Shown here: in pieces, positions 49,829-58,657 of the stretch
Layout of the letters: every line of letters starts with the position of its first letter
How positions within the stretch are numbered: position 1 is the stretch's first letter
Source: Flavobacterium sp.
GTDB lineage: Bacteria > Bacteroidota > Bacteroidia > Flavobacteriales > Flavobacteriaceae
Direction of reading: 5' to 3'
Assembly (NCBI GenBank): GCA_024644655.1
Contig: JAHEHJ010000004.1
Coordinates: forward strand, 1-64,000
Length of the DNA: 64,000 nt
Position numbers and translations under genes: made by a program
The notes under the pieces: model-generated
Told to the model about the DNA's origin: nothing
Seen by the model: only the letters and a program-made list of their open reading frames with translations
Databases searched by the model: none

Positions 49829-50875
49829 ATGAAAAAGTTACTTATTACCGGTGGAGCAGGCTTTATAGGTTCCCATGTAGTTAGACGTTTTGTGACGAAA
49901 TATCCTAATTATAAAATATTTAATTTAGACGCATTAACTTATGCTGGAAATTTGCAAAATATATCAGATATTGAAAATGCTCCAAATTATACTTTTATAA
50001 AAGGCGATATTACAGTTGAAAAATTTATTGATCAGCTATTTTTTAAACATCAATTTGATGGAGTATTGCATTTAGCTGCAGAATCTCATGTAGATCGTTC
50101 AATATCGGACCCTTTGGCTTTTGTGAAAACAAATGTTATTGGAACTATGAATTTGTTGAATGCGTCTAATGCTATTTGGAAAGGGAATAATGAAGGAAAA
50201 CGTTTTTATCACATTAGTACTGATGAAGTTTATGGGAGTTTAGGCTCTTCTGGATTGTTTACTGAATCAACTCCTTATGACCCAAATTCGCCTTATTCTG
50301 CATCAAAAGCAAGTTCGGATCATTTTGTTAGAGCCTATGGAGAAACATATGGATTACCTTATGTAATTACAAATTGTTCTAATAATTATGGTCCTAATCA
50401 TTTTCCAGAGAAATTAATTCCCTTATTTATAAATAATATTATTAATGAAAAACCATTACCTGTATATGGAGATGGTAAATACACTAGAGATTGGCTTTAT
50501 GTAGAAGATCATGCTGTTGCTATTGATTTAGTTTTTCATGAAGGTAGAAATAATGAGACCTATAATATTGGAGGTTTTAATGAATGGAAGAATATAGATT
50601 TAGTAAAATTGCTTTGCCATCAGATGGATAATAAGTTGGGGAGAAATGTAGGGGATTCTGAAAAATTAATTACTTATGTAAAGGATAGACCAGGTCATGA
50701 TTTGAGATATGCAATTGACGCAACAAAAATAAATAAAGAGTTGGGATGGAAGCCTTCAGTTACATTTGAACAAGGATTGGAAAAAACAATAGATTGGTAC
50801 TTATCAAATGAGGATTGGTTAAAAAATGTAACATCAGGGGATTATTTGAAATATTATGAAAGTCAATATTTGTAA
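49829..50875 (+). CDS. rfbB: dTDP-glucose 4,6-dehydratase
   Basis: Converts dTDP-glucose to dTDP-4-keto-6-deoxyglucose. The 348-residue protein has [12 protein letters not shown], the LHLAAESHVDRS segment specific to RmlB, STDEVYG with the catalytic Asp-Glu dyad, YSASK, and NCSNNYGPNHFPEK. The partner genes rmlA, rmlC and rmlD are not in this window, so the downstream sugar is not determined. It is the last gene before a 201-base gap with a new promoter. Confidence 0.93.
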   Translation: MKKLLITGGAGFIGSHVVRRFVTKYPNYKIFNLDALTYAGNLQNISDIENAPNYTFIKGDITVEKFIDQLFFKHQFDGVLHLAAESHVDRSISDPLAFVKTNVIGTMNLLNASNAIWKGNNEGKRFYHISTDEVYGSLGSSGLFTESTPYDPNSPYSASKASSDHFVRAYGETYGLPYVITNCSNNYGPNHFPEKLIPLFINNIINEKPLPVYGDGKYTRDWLYVEDHAVAIDLVFHEGRNNETYNIGGFNEWKNIDLVKLLCHQMDNKLGRNVGDSEKLITYVKDRPGHDLRYAIDATKINKELGWKPSVTFEQGLEKTIDWYLSNEDWLKNVTSGDYLKYYESQYL

Positions 50876-51023
50876 TTCAAAAAATTCTTGAGTTACAGTC
50901 GATGTGAAATGATTTAAATAATATGTTTAAGGATTATTTTGTAATAAAAACCGTTTATTTTTAGCTAGCAAATTTCTTTTTATATTTTTATATTCTTATT
51001 TTCTTATATTATTATAACTTCTT

Positions 51024-51064
51024 TTTGGTTATCTTGATTAAACGAGTACTTTTGTTACTCGTTT
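51024..51064 (+). promoter_or_regulatory. Promoter with an embedded palindromic operator or attenuator
   Basis: TTTG at 51024-51027, 19 bases, then TACTTTTG at 51047-51054 (exact TAnnTTTG). Overlapping it, AAACGAGTA (51040-51048) is the exact complement of TACTCGTTT (51056-51064), so the -7 element sits in the middle of a 9-base dyad. A T-rich stretch (51061-51074) follows, so an RNA terminator form is also possible for transcripts arriving from upstream. The regulator ATG is at 51077. Confidence 0.75.
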
Positions 51065-51076
51065 TCTTTTTTTATT

Positions 51077-51577
51077 ATGCTTGAATCACTTATAACCTCT
51101 AAAACTCGTCTTCGTATTTTGATAAAGTTCTTTATCAATGTTACAAATAATGGTCATTTAAGAGGGTTGGCTGATGAAATGCATGAATCAACTAATGCTA
51201 TTCGTAAAGAATTGAATAATCTTACTGAAGCTGGTTATTTAGAAAAAGAAACAATTCAAAATAGGGTGAATTATAAAGCGAATACCAAACATCCTTTATT
51301 TAATACTTTACAAAAAATCATACATCAACATATAGGTTTAGATTCAATTGTAACTACAATTTTGACTCGTATGGGATCAATTAAAAAAATAGTTGTAATT
51401 GGAGATTATGCTAATGGAAATGATACTGGTGAAATTGAAGTAGTTTTAGTTGGAGATAATATTAATACAGAATATATTAAAAATATAACTTTAAAGATTG
51501 AAAATAAAATTAAAAGAAAAGTTATTTTTATTGTTTTATCAAGTTTTGATGGTGCGGGACTAATTATATTTGAATAA
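51077..51577 (+). CDS. Winged-helix regulator with degenerate nucleotidyltransferase-like domain
   Basis: A 166-residue cytosolic protein. Residues ~1-75 form an ArsR-like winged helix (SKTRLRILIKFF, then LADEMHESTNAIRKELNNL as recognition region). Residues ~95-166 resemble a MNT-type nucleotidyltransferase fold (IKKIVVIGDYANG, then EIEVVLVGD). The catalytic Gly-Ser and Asp-x-Asp residues are replaced by Gly-Asp and Glu-x-Glu, so it is unlikely to be an active transferase. Proteins of this kind are frequent in Bacteroidota polysaccharide loci. The palindrome in its own promoter makes autoregulation and control of the downstream export/glycosyltransferase genes likely; that is inference. Confidence 0.78.
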   Translation: MLESLITSKTRLRILIKFFINVTNNGHLRGLADEMHESTNAIRKELNNLTEAGYLEKETIQNRVNYKANTKHPLFNTLQKIIHQHIGLDSIVTTILTRMGSIKKIVVIGDYANGNDTGEIEVVLVGDNINTEYIKNITLKIENKIKRKVIFIVLSSFDGAGLIIFE

Positions 51578-51607
51578 TTTTTATATACAATTTAATTTAT
51601 TTATTAA

Positions 51608-52459
51608 ATGGATTCTAAATCACAAAAATGGACTGAAGAAATTCAAGCAGAAAATTCTTTAATGTCCATCAATTTATTAGAAGTATGGAATTATAGGGAC
51701 TTGCTGTTAATGCTTGTGAAAAGGGATTTTATAACTTTTTATAAGCAAACAATTTTGGGCCCTATTTGGTTTTTTGTACAGCCAATTTTTACAACTATTA
51801 TATATGTAATTTTATTTGGACAAGTTGCTAAATTATCTACTGATGGACTTCCACAGATGCCATTTTATTTAGCTGGTATTACTATTTGGAATTACTTTTC
51901 AGATTCATTATCAAAGACATCAACAGTCTTTAAGGATAATGCTAGTGTTTTTGGTAAAGTATATTTTCCAAGGTTAATTATGCCTTTATCAATTGTTGTA
52001 TCTAATTTAATGAAATTTGCAATTCAATTCGGATTATTTATATCAGTTGTACTTTATTTTACTTTTGTTCAAAAAAATATTCATCCTAATATTTGGATAC
52101 TTGCAACTCCATATTTAATCCTTTTGATGGCTGGATTTGCAATGGGTTTAGGTATGATTTTTTCTTCATTGACAACAAAATATAAAGATTTAGTTTTTTT
52201 GTTGTCTTTTGGTATCCAATTGTTTATGTATGCAACACCGGTAATATATTCTATTTCTTCTATCCCTTTGAAATATAAATGGGTAGTTAATGTTAATCCA
52301 TTAACTGGAATATTTGAATGTTTTAGATATGCTTATTTAGGATCTGGTGAATTCAACCCTTTTAGTTTATTGACAAGTACATTTACTATAATAGTATTAC
52401 TTTTTTTAGGTGTAATTGTTTTTAATAAAGTTGAAAAAAGCTTTATGGACACAGTATAA
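51608..52459 (+). CDS. wzm: ABC polysaccharide exporter, permease subunit (Wzm-type)
   Basis: A 283-residue inner-membrane protein of the ABC-2 permease family with an N-terminal amphipathic stretch (LWNYRDLLLMLVKRDF type motif VWNYRDLLLML), GPIWFFVQPIFTTIIYVILFG and six hydrophobic helices. With the adjacent ATPase it exports complete, lipid-linked glycans across the inner membrane. The family N-terminal motif supports this rather than a generic ABC-2 permease. It begins 30 bases after the regulator gene. Confidence 0.92.
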   Translation: MDSKSQKWTEEIQAENSLMSINLLEVWNYRDLLLMLVKRDFITFYKQTILGPIWFFVQPIFTTIIYVILFGQVAKLSTDGLPQMPFYLAGITIWNYFSDSLSKTSTVFKDNASVFGKVYFPRLIMPLSIVVSNLMKFAIQFGLFISVVLYFTFVQKNIHPNIWILATPYLILLMAGFAMGLGMIFSSLTTKYKDLVFLLSFGIQLFMYATPVIYSISSIPLKYKWVVNVNPLTGIFECFRYAYLGSGEFNPFSLLTSTFTIIVLLFLGVIVFNKVEKSFMDTV

Positions 52460-52486
52460 AATATTTAATATTTTTAATGAATTATA

Positions 52487-53764
52487 ATGAGAAATTTAGT
52501 TATAAAGGCTGAAAATATATCCAAACAATATCGTTTAGGGGAAGTAGGTACGGGTACATTAAGCCATGATTTAAATAGATTTTGGTATAAAATTAGAGGA
52601 AAGGATGATCCATATATTAAAATAGGTGAGGCCAATGATCGAAGTAAAAAAGGTCAAAGTGATTATGTGTGGTCTCTTAGAGATGTTGATTTTGAAATAA
52701 ATCAAGGCGATGCAGTTGGTATTATAGGTAGAAATGGTGCCGGTAAAAGTACGTTGTTAAAACTTTTAAGTAAAGTGACAAAGCCAACAACAGGAAGTTT
52801 TAAAATTAATGGAAGAATAGCTTCACTTTTAGAAGTAGGGACAGGATTTAATCCAGAAATGACTGGTCGTGAAAATGTTTTTCTCAATGGTGCCATATTA
52901 GGTATGAGTCGAAGTGAAATCACTAGGAAATTAGATGAAATAATAGACTTTAGTGGAGTTGAAAGATATATTGATACCCCTGTAAAAAGGTATAGTAGTG
53001 GGATGTATGTTAGATTAGCTTTTGCTGTTGCTGCTCATTTAGAAAGTGAAATACTCATAGTTGATGAAGTATTAGCTGTAGGTGATGCTGAATTTCAAAA
53101 GAAGTGCCTAGGTAAAATGGGAGATGTTAGTAAAGGTGAGGGTAGAACAGTATTATTTGTAAGCCATAATCTAGCTTCTGTTCAAAACTTATGTAATAAA
53201 GGTTTTTTATTGGAAAAAGGAAATTTGATTGCAAATGATAGAATAGAGAATGTTTTACAACAATATCAATTGTCTAATCAAGATACAAATAAAAATATAT
53301 TAGATTTTGATAGAAAAGGCACTGGTTTAATTCGGCTTTCAGAAATAAATTTGATTTCAAAAGAAAATGATTTTGAAAAAGGCACATTTTTCCTAGGTGA
53401 AAAATTCTATATAAAGTTGAAGTTAAATAAAATTCAAAAGGGAAGTGTTAATAATGTTAGAATTATTATTGGTATCTATAATTTAATGGATGAAGGATAT
53501 TTAAGATTTGATAGTAAAACATTAAATACTCAATATACAATTGAAGAAGACGAGACATTTATTATCTGTGATATTGAAGAGCATCTGAATATAAAGCCGG
53601 ATAAATATTATATAAATGTAGCAATATTAAGTCATGATGTTTTAATAGATCATATTACCAATGTTAAAGGATTTTATATTGATAACTCAGACTATTATAA
53701 GACAGGTAGAAATATTGATGATTCTCATTTAGCAAAAGTGTATTATAAACATAAATGGTTATAA
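52487..53764 (+). CDS. wzt: ABC polysaccharide exporter, ATPase with C-terminal glycan-binding-type domain (Wzt-type)
   Basis: A 425-residue protein. The N-terminal nucleotide-binding domain (about 1-250) has Walker A GRNGAGKST (Lys87), the signature YSSGMYVRLAFA and Walker B ILIVDEVLAVGD. Residues ~275-425 are an extra beta-rich domain of the Wzt C-terminal type. In E. coli O8/O9a this domain recognises the modified non-reducing end of the chain and couples termination with export. Its presence predicts a chain end with a specific cap, and the next gene encodes a candidate capping enzyme 9 bases downstream. Confidence 0.93.
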   Translation: MRNLVIKAENISKQYRLGEVGTGTLSHDLNRFWYKIRGKDDPYIKIGEANDRSKKGQSDYVWSLRDVDFEINQGDAVGIIGRNGAGKSTLLKLLSKVTKPTTGSFKINGRIASLLEVGTGFNPEMTGRENVFLNGAILGMSRSEITRKLDEIIDFSGVERYIDTPVKRYSSGMYVRLAFAVAAHLESEILIVDEVLAVGDAEFQKKCLGKMGDVSKGEGRTVLFVSHNLASVQNLCNKGFLLEKGNLIANDRIENVLQQYQLSNQDTNKNILDFDRKGTGLIRLSEINLISKENDFEKGTFFLGEKFYIKLKLNKIQKGSVNNVRIIIGIYNLMDEGYLRFDSKTLNTQYTIEEDETFIICDIEEHLNIKPDKYYINVAILSHDVLIDHITNVKGFYIDNSDYYKTGRNIDDSHLAKVYYKHKWL

Positions 53765-53773
53765 ATAAATACT

Positions 53774-55237
53774 ATGAAAAAAATTGAAAATGTTATTTTT
53801 TCACACAAATCAATGGTTGATGATTTTGGACGAGTTTTCTTTTATGAAGATCGTGTTTTTCGATTAATAAATAATGAAAAAAAAGAATATTGTATTGAAT
53901 TATTAAATTCTGATTTATTCAAAATTCTAATAGAAGAAAAATACATACCGTTTACTAAAATTTCCGAAGAATTTAGTACAGAAGAAAGATTAATTTTAGA
54001 GCATAAAAAAGTATTGGAAACAGTACAGCATGAATGGTCTTTTTTAATGTATAAGGAGGCAGCTCTAAAAGTTTTTGAATTAAATGAATTATGTAATAAA
54101 TATGGCTATGAATTAAAAGATGCACATACATTAAATGTGTTGTTTAATAACGTTACTCCATTATATATCGACTTTGGTAGTATTTCGAAAAAAAACAATA
54201 AAAAAAGAGATTGGTTTGCATATATTGAATATTTAAATTCATTTTATCTCCCATTATTGTTTTGGAGCCAAAATAAACATTTCATAGTTAGAAAGCTTCT
54301 TGAAAGTAATTTTTATAAATTGTATACAATTCCAGATCAGTCAATTGAAGAGACGGGTTTGCTGAAAATTGTAGGTGTTAATTATAAAAAATACAGTTAT
54401 AAATTTAGAAATTTTAAATTATTTGAAGCTAATGAAAAGGTCTCTGTTTTAACTTTTATTTCTAAATCAATAAATTATTTATATAAAATTATTTTTAAAA
54501 GAAAGAGTTGTGTTTTAGGATATAATACAAATACGTTGAAAGATTATTTTTCTCAAAATAGACTAAAAGATAATTTATTAAAATTAAACTCGCCTAATTT
54601 AGCAAGTCAATGGGAAGGATATCACAATAATTTTTATAATTCAATTGATGAAGTTAATTACTCATTTAGGTTTAAAAGATTATTAGAGATAATAAATCAA
54701 TATAGTGATATTAAATCAATCATTGATTTAGCAGGGAATGAAGGATATTTTTCTATTTTATTGTCTAATAATATAAAATTAGAAAGAATTATATTAGCTG
54801 ATTATGATGAAAACGCAATCGATAAAGCATTTTATAATATTAAAAAATTAGAGATTCAAAATATCACTCCAATATTGTTGAACTTTATGTTCACGTTAGA
54901 TCAACTCGGAACAGCAAAAAGATTGAAGTCTGATTTAGTTGTTTCTTTAGCAGTTACGCATCATTTAATTCTTACGGGTAATTATTCATTAGCTACAATC
55001 TTTGAAAGACTATCCCTTTTCTCAAATAAATATGTTATGGTTGAATTCATGCCTTTAGGGCTTTGGAGTCTTGACCATAAAATTGAACATGAATTACCCA
55101 AATGGTATACATTAGAATGGTTTAGAGATGAATTTGAGAATTATTTTGAATTAATTTTAGAGGAAAAGTTAGAAGAAAATAGAATAGTATTTTTTGGTAA
55201 ATTAAAACAAAATGTTAATAATGAAAAGTCTAATTAA
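53774..55237 (+). CDS. Protein with N-terminal kinase-like motifs and C-terminal SAM methyltransferase domain
   Basis: A 487-residue cytosolic protein. The C-terminal part (about 270-480) is a class I methyltransferase: SIIDLAGNEGYFS (Asp318 and Gly-rich SAM loop), ILADYDENAIDKA, and LVVSLAVTHHL. The N-terminal part resembles NoeA-like proteins and contains KDAHTLNVLF (Asp116, Asn121) followed by YIDFGS (Asp133). The spacing matches the catalytic D-x-x-x-x-N and DFG motifs of kinase-fold phosphotransferases. Whether the kinase part is active is not known. Location right after a Wzt with a glycan-binding-type domain suggests it modifies the chain end, like the methyltransferase-kinase WbdD but with the domain order reversed. 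It overlaps the next gene by 17-26 bases. Confidence 0.72.
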   Translation: MKKIENVIFSHKSMVDDFGRVFFYEDRVFRLINNEKKEYCIELLNSDLFKILIEEKYIPFTKISEEFSTEERLILEHKKVLETVQHEWSFLMYKEAALKVFELNELCNKYGYELKDAHTLNVLFNNVTPLYIDFGSISKKNNKKRDWFAYIEYLNSFYLPLLFWSQNKHFIVRKLLESNFYKLYTIPDQSIEETGLLKIVGVNYKKYSYKFRNFKLFEANEKVSVLTFISKSINYLYKIIFKRKSCVLGYNTNTLKDYFSQNRLKDNLLKLNSPNLASQWEGYHNNFYNSIDEVNYSFRFKRLLEIINQYSDIKSIIDLAGNEGYFSILLSNNIKLERIILADYDENAIDKAFYNIKKLEIQNITPILLNFMFTLDQLGTAKRLKSDLVVSLAVTHHLILTGNYSLATIFERLSLFSNKYVMVEFMPLGLWSLDHKIEHELPKWYTLEWFRDEFENYFELILEEKLEENRIVFFGKLKQNVNNEKSN

Positions 55238-55859
55238 AAATAAAATTAGAAATTTTATTTTAAGACTATTTCCTGAAATTAGGAATTTTCATAGTATAGT
55301 AAATCACAATACTATTCTTGGAAATAATACTAAGATATATCCAAAGGCTTATTTAAGCAATTCAGAAATTGGTAATTATACTTATGTTTCTGAAAATTCT
55401 ATTATAAAAAACACAACAATTGGAAAGTTTTGTTCTATAGGACCAAATTTGTTATGTGGATGGGGTTTACATCCAACAAATGGAATATCAACACATCCTA
55501 TGTTTTATTCTTCTAAAAAGCAAAATGGGATGACATTATCTAATACTGATAAAATTGAGGAATGGAAACAAATTGTAATAGGTAATGATGTATTTATTGG
55601 GATGAATGTTACTATAATTGATGGTGTGAAAATTGGTGATGGAGCAATAATTGGTGCAGGTGCAATAGTATCAAAAGATATACCGCCATATTCAATTGCA
55701 GTTGGGAGTCCAATTCAGATAATAGGATCAAGATTTGATGATGATATAATAAATCAGCTTTTAACCATTAAATGGTGGGATTTTCAAGAAGATAAATTAC
55801 AATTAATTGAAAAATATTTTTTTGATATTGAAAGGGCAATTGACGTTTTTAAAAATTAA
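55221..55859 (+). CDS. Hexapeptide-repeat acetyltransferase (CatB/XAT-type)
   Basis: A ~212-residue left-handed beta-helix acyltransferase. Hexapeptide repeats run from about 30 to 175 (GNNTKIYPKAYLSNSEIGNY, then IVIGNDVFIGMNVTIIDGVKIGDG), with the XAT-type loop containing GWGLHPT and STHPMFY between coils, and the closing DIPPYSIAVGSP. Family members acetylate sugars, antibiotics or other small acceptors; in this locus a sugar O- or N-acetyl transfer is the natural reading. ATG at 55212 or 55221 are both possible, and both overlap the preceding stop at 55237. Confidence 0.87.
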   Translation: MKSLIKNKIRNFILRLFPEIRNFHSIVNHNTILGNNTKIYPKAYLSNSEIGNYTYVSENSIIKNTTIGKFCSIGPNLLCGWGLHPTNGISTHPMFYSSKKQNGMTLSNTDKIEEWKQIVIGNDVFIGMNVTIIDGVKIGDGAIIGAGAIVSKDIPPYSIAVGSPIQIIGSRFDDDIINQLLTIKWWDFQEDKLQLIEKYFFDIERAIDVFKN

Positions 55860-55861
55860 TC

Positions 55862-56782
55862 ATGGAAAAACATTCAAAAATATTTATAGCGGGTCATAAT
55901 GGTATGGTAGGTAGTTCTATTCACCGAGAGCTACTTCGAATTGGATTTACGAATCTTGTTTTTAAATCTTCTAAAGAACTTGATCTCAGAAATAGTTTTG
56001 GTGTTCAATCTTTTTTTGAAACCGAACGTCCAGATTATGTGATTCTTGCAGCTGCAAAAGTTGGAGGTATAGTTGCAAACAATACTTATAAAGCTGATTT
56101 TTTGTATGATAATTTAATGATACAAAATAATGTTATTCATAATTCTTATTTAACTGGGGTTAAGAAATTATTGTTTTTAGGGTCAAGTTGTATATATCCA
56201 AAATATGCTCCACAACCCTTAAAGGAGGAATATTTATTGACAGGAATATTGGAACCTACAAATGAACCCTATGCAATTGCGAAAATAGCAGGAATTAAAT
56301 TGTGTGATGCCTATCGTAGTCAATATGGTTGTAATTTTATTTCTGCTATGCCTACAAATCTTTATGGTTTGAATGATAATTATGATTTAAACAATTCTCA
56401 TGTTTTACCTGCGATGTTACGTAAATTTCATGAAGCAAAAATTGAAAATAAAAGTGAAGTTTTATTGTGGGGAGATGGAAGTGCTCTACGTGAGTTTTTG
56501 CATGTTGATGATTTGGCAAAAGCTTGTTTGTCATTAATTGAAGGTTATGATGGAACAGGGCCAATTAATATAGGTACTGGATCCGATATTAGTATTCGTG
56601 ATCTAGCAGAAATGATTAAATCAATTGTTGGTTTTGATGGAGAAATTTGTTGGGATACATCTAAACCGAATGGAACACCAAGAAAATTATTAGATGTATC
56701 TAAAATACATGAATTGGGTTGGAAGCATCAAATTGATTTACAAGAAGGAATAAAAAGTGTTTATAAAGAAAAGTTTATATAA
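55862..56782 (+). CDS. fcl: GDP-L-fucose synthase
   Basis: Epimerises and reduces GDP-4-keto-6-deoxymannose to GDP-L-fucose with NADPH. The 306-residue protein has [20 protein letters not shown], the GSSCIYPK catalytic Ser/Tyr region, [10 protein letters not shown] with the Y-x-x-x-K pair, and [10 protein letters not shown]. It precedes gmd, whose start overlaps its stop (TAATG); most operons have gmd first. It shows that L-fucose (or a derivative) is a component of the glycan. Confidence 0.95.
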   Translation: MEKHSKIFIAGHNGMVGSSIHRELLRIGFTNLVFKSSKELDLRNSFGVQSFFETERPDYVILAAAKVGGIVANNTYKADFLYDNLMIQNNVIHNSYLTGVKKLLFLGSSCIYPKYAPQPLKEEYLLTGILEPTNEPYAIAKIAGIKLCDAYRSQYGCNFISAMPTNLYGLNDNYDLNNSHVLPAMLRKFHEAKIENKSEVLLWGDGSALREFLHVDDLAKACLSLIEGYDGTGPINIGTGSDISIRDLAEMIKSIVGFDGEICWDTSKPNGTPRKLLDVSKIHELGWKHQIDLQEGIKSVYKEKFI

Positions 56783-57843
56783 TGAAAAAAGCTCTTATTA
56801 CTGGAATTACAGGTCAAGATGGATCTTATTTAGCGGAATTATTACTTAGTAAAGGTTATGAAGTTCATGGTGTTAAACGAAGAGCATCTTCTTTTAATAC
56901 TCAAAGAATCGATCATTTATATGTTGATTTACATGAGAAAAATGTTCAGTTTAAGTTACATTATGGTGATTTAACAGATTCTACAAATATCATACGAATT
57001 ATTCAAGAAGTTCAACCTGATGAAATATATAATTTGGGAGCTATGTCTCATGTTAAAGTGAGTTTTGATTCACCTGAATATGTAGCAAATGTAGACGGAA
57101 TCGGGACACTTAGAATATTAGAAGCGGTGCGTATTTTAGGTTTAATAAAAAAAACACGTATTTATCAAGCATCTACTTCAGAATTGTATGGTTTAGTTCA
57201 AGAAGTTCCACAATCTGAAACGACTCCTTTTTATCCAAGATCTCCTTATGGGGTTGCTAAAATATATGGTTTTTGGATAACGAAAAATTATAGAGAAGCA
57301 TATGGTATGTATGCGTGTAATGGAATATTGTTTAATCATGAATCTCCTCGTAGAGGTGAAACTTTTGTGACAAGAAAAATAACAATGGCAATTGCTCGTA
57401 TCGTTAAGAATATGCAAGACTGTTTGTATTTAGGGAATTTAAATGCACAAAGAGACTGGGGGCATGCAAAAGATTATGTAGAAGCAATGTGGCTAATGTT
57501 ACAACAAGATGAGCCAGAAGATTTTGTAATTGCAACAGGTGTTACTACAACAGTGCGCGATTTTGTAATAATGGCATTTTTAGAATTTGGAATTGATTTA
57601 AAATTTATTGGGTCATTTGAAGAAGAATATGCCGTTGTTTTACAATGTAATAATCCGGAATATCAATTAGAAATTGGAAGTGTTGTTGTGCGAGTTGATC
57701 CAAAATATTTCAGACCAACTGAAGTTGATTTGTTAATTGGAAATCCAAAAAAAGCAAATGAAAAATTAAAATGGATTCCAAAATATAATTTAAAAGCATT
57801 GGTGAAAGAAATGGTAGAAAATGATATTGAATTGTTAAAATAA
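56782..57843 (+). CDS. gmd: GDP-mannose 4,6-dehydratase
   Basis: Dehydrates GDP-mannose to GDP-4-keto-6-deoxymannose, feeding the fucose synthase coded just upstream. The 353-residue protein has [51 protein letters not shown] (catalytic Thr/Ser-Glu), [10 protein letters not shown] (Y-x-x-x-K), [18 protein letters not shown] and [10 protein letters not shown]. All characteristic residues are intact. Translationally coupled to fcl. Confidence 0.96.
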   Translation: MKKALITGITGQDGSYLAELLLSKGYEVHGVKRRASSFNTQRIDHLYVDLHEKNVQFKLHYGDLTDSTNIIRIIQEVQPDEIYNLGAMSHVKVSFDSPEYVANVDGIGTLRILEAVRILGLIKKTRIYQASTSELYGLVQEVPQSETTPFYPRSPYGVAKIYGFWITKNYREAYGMYACNGILFNHESPRRGETFVTRKITMAIARIVKNMQDCLYLGNLNAQRDWGHAKDYVEAMWLMLQQDEPEDFVIATGVTTTVRDFVIMAFLEFGIDLKFIGSFEEEYAVVLQCNNPEYQLEIGSVVVRVDPKYFRPTEVDLLIGNPKKANEKLKWIPKYNLKALVKEMVENDIELLK

Positions 57844-57875
57844 TAACTTGTTACAAAACCATCTATAAAGATAAA

Positions 57876-58643
57876 ATGAATCTTTTTTTCTCTATCATTA
57901 TTCCAACGTATAATTCCAATGCAACAATTTCAATTGCGTTGAATAGTATTATAACTCAAACATTTCAAAATTTCGAAATAATAATTGTTGACGGATTATC
58001 AAATGATAATACAATTTCGACAATTCGTGAATTTCAAGATGATAGAATTAAAATATACAGCGAAAAAGATAAAGGAGTATATGATGCTATGAATAAAGGT
58101 ATCAATTATTCAAAAGGAAAGTGGATTTATTTCATGGGAAGTGATGATTATTTTTATGACAATACAACTCTTTTTTTTATTTCTAATAAATTGAAATGGA
58201 CTACTAAAAATGTATTATATGGTAATGTATTAATTAAAGGGGATACTGGTTGGGCAAAAGATGGTAAAATATATAATGGTAAATTTTCTTTACAAAAATT
58301 ATTAAGAGGAAACATATGCCATCAAAGCATGTTTTATAAAAGAAAATTTATTGTTAAAAATAAATTGGAATATAATTTAAGATATGTTGTTTCTGCAGAT
58401 TGGGATTATAATATACGATGTAGGTTAATCACTTCATTTATGTATGTAAATAAGATAATAGCTGTTTTTAATGCAGGAGGTCTTTCAACTGGTAAGAATA
58501 GTAACGAATACAATACAAATGAAATTATTGATAAGTATAAATATTTATATAAGTCAGATTTAAAGAATTCAATTAAAAGCCGTTTAAAAAGAGGTTTAAT
58601 TTTTATCACAGATAAAATTAAATTCAAAAGCAATACTAATTAA
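57876..58643 (+). CDS. Glycosyltransferase family 2 (WcaA-like)
   Basis: A 255-residue cytosolic GT-A enzyme: FSIIIPTYNSNATI opening, Asp39-Gly40 nucleotide-sugar site, DKGVYDAMNKGI, and a metal-binding GSDDYF at 88-93. The DKGVYDAMNKGI segment is typical of colanic-acid WcaA-type and related transferases. It adds one sugar residue to the repeat or chain; donor and acceptor cannot be predicted. It starts 32 bases after gmd. Confidence 0.88.
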   Translation: MNLFFSIIIPTYNSNATISIALNSIITQTFQNFEIIIVDGLSNDNTISTIREFQDDRIKIYSEKDKGVYDAMNKGINYSKGKWIYFMGSDDYFYDNTTLFFISNKLKWTTKNVLYGNVLIKGDTGWAKDGKIYNGKFSLQKLLRGNICHQSMFYKRKFIVKNKLEYNLRYVVSADWDYNIRCRLITSFMYVNKIIAVFNAGGLSTGKNSNEYNTNEIIDKYKYLYKSDLKNSIKSRLKRGLIFITDKIKFKSNTN

Positions 58644-58657
58644 GAAATATAATAAGC

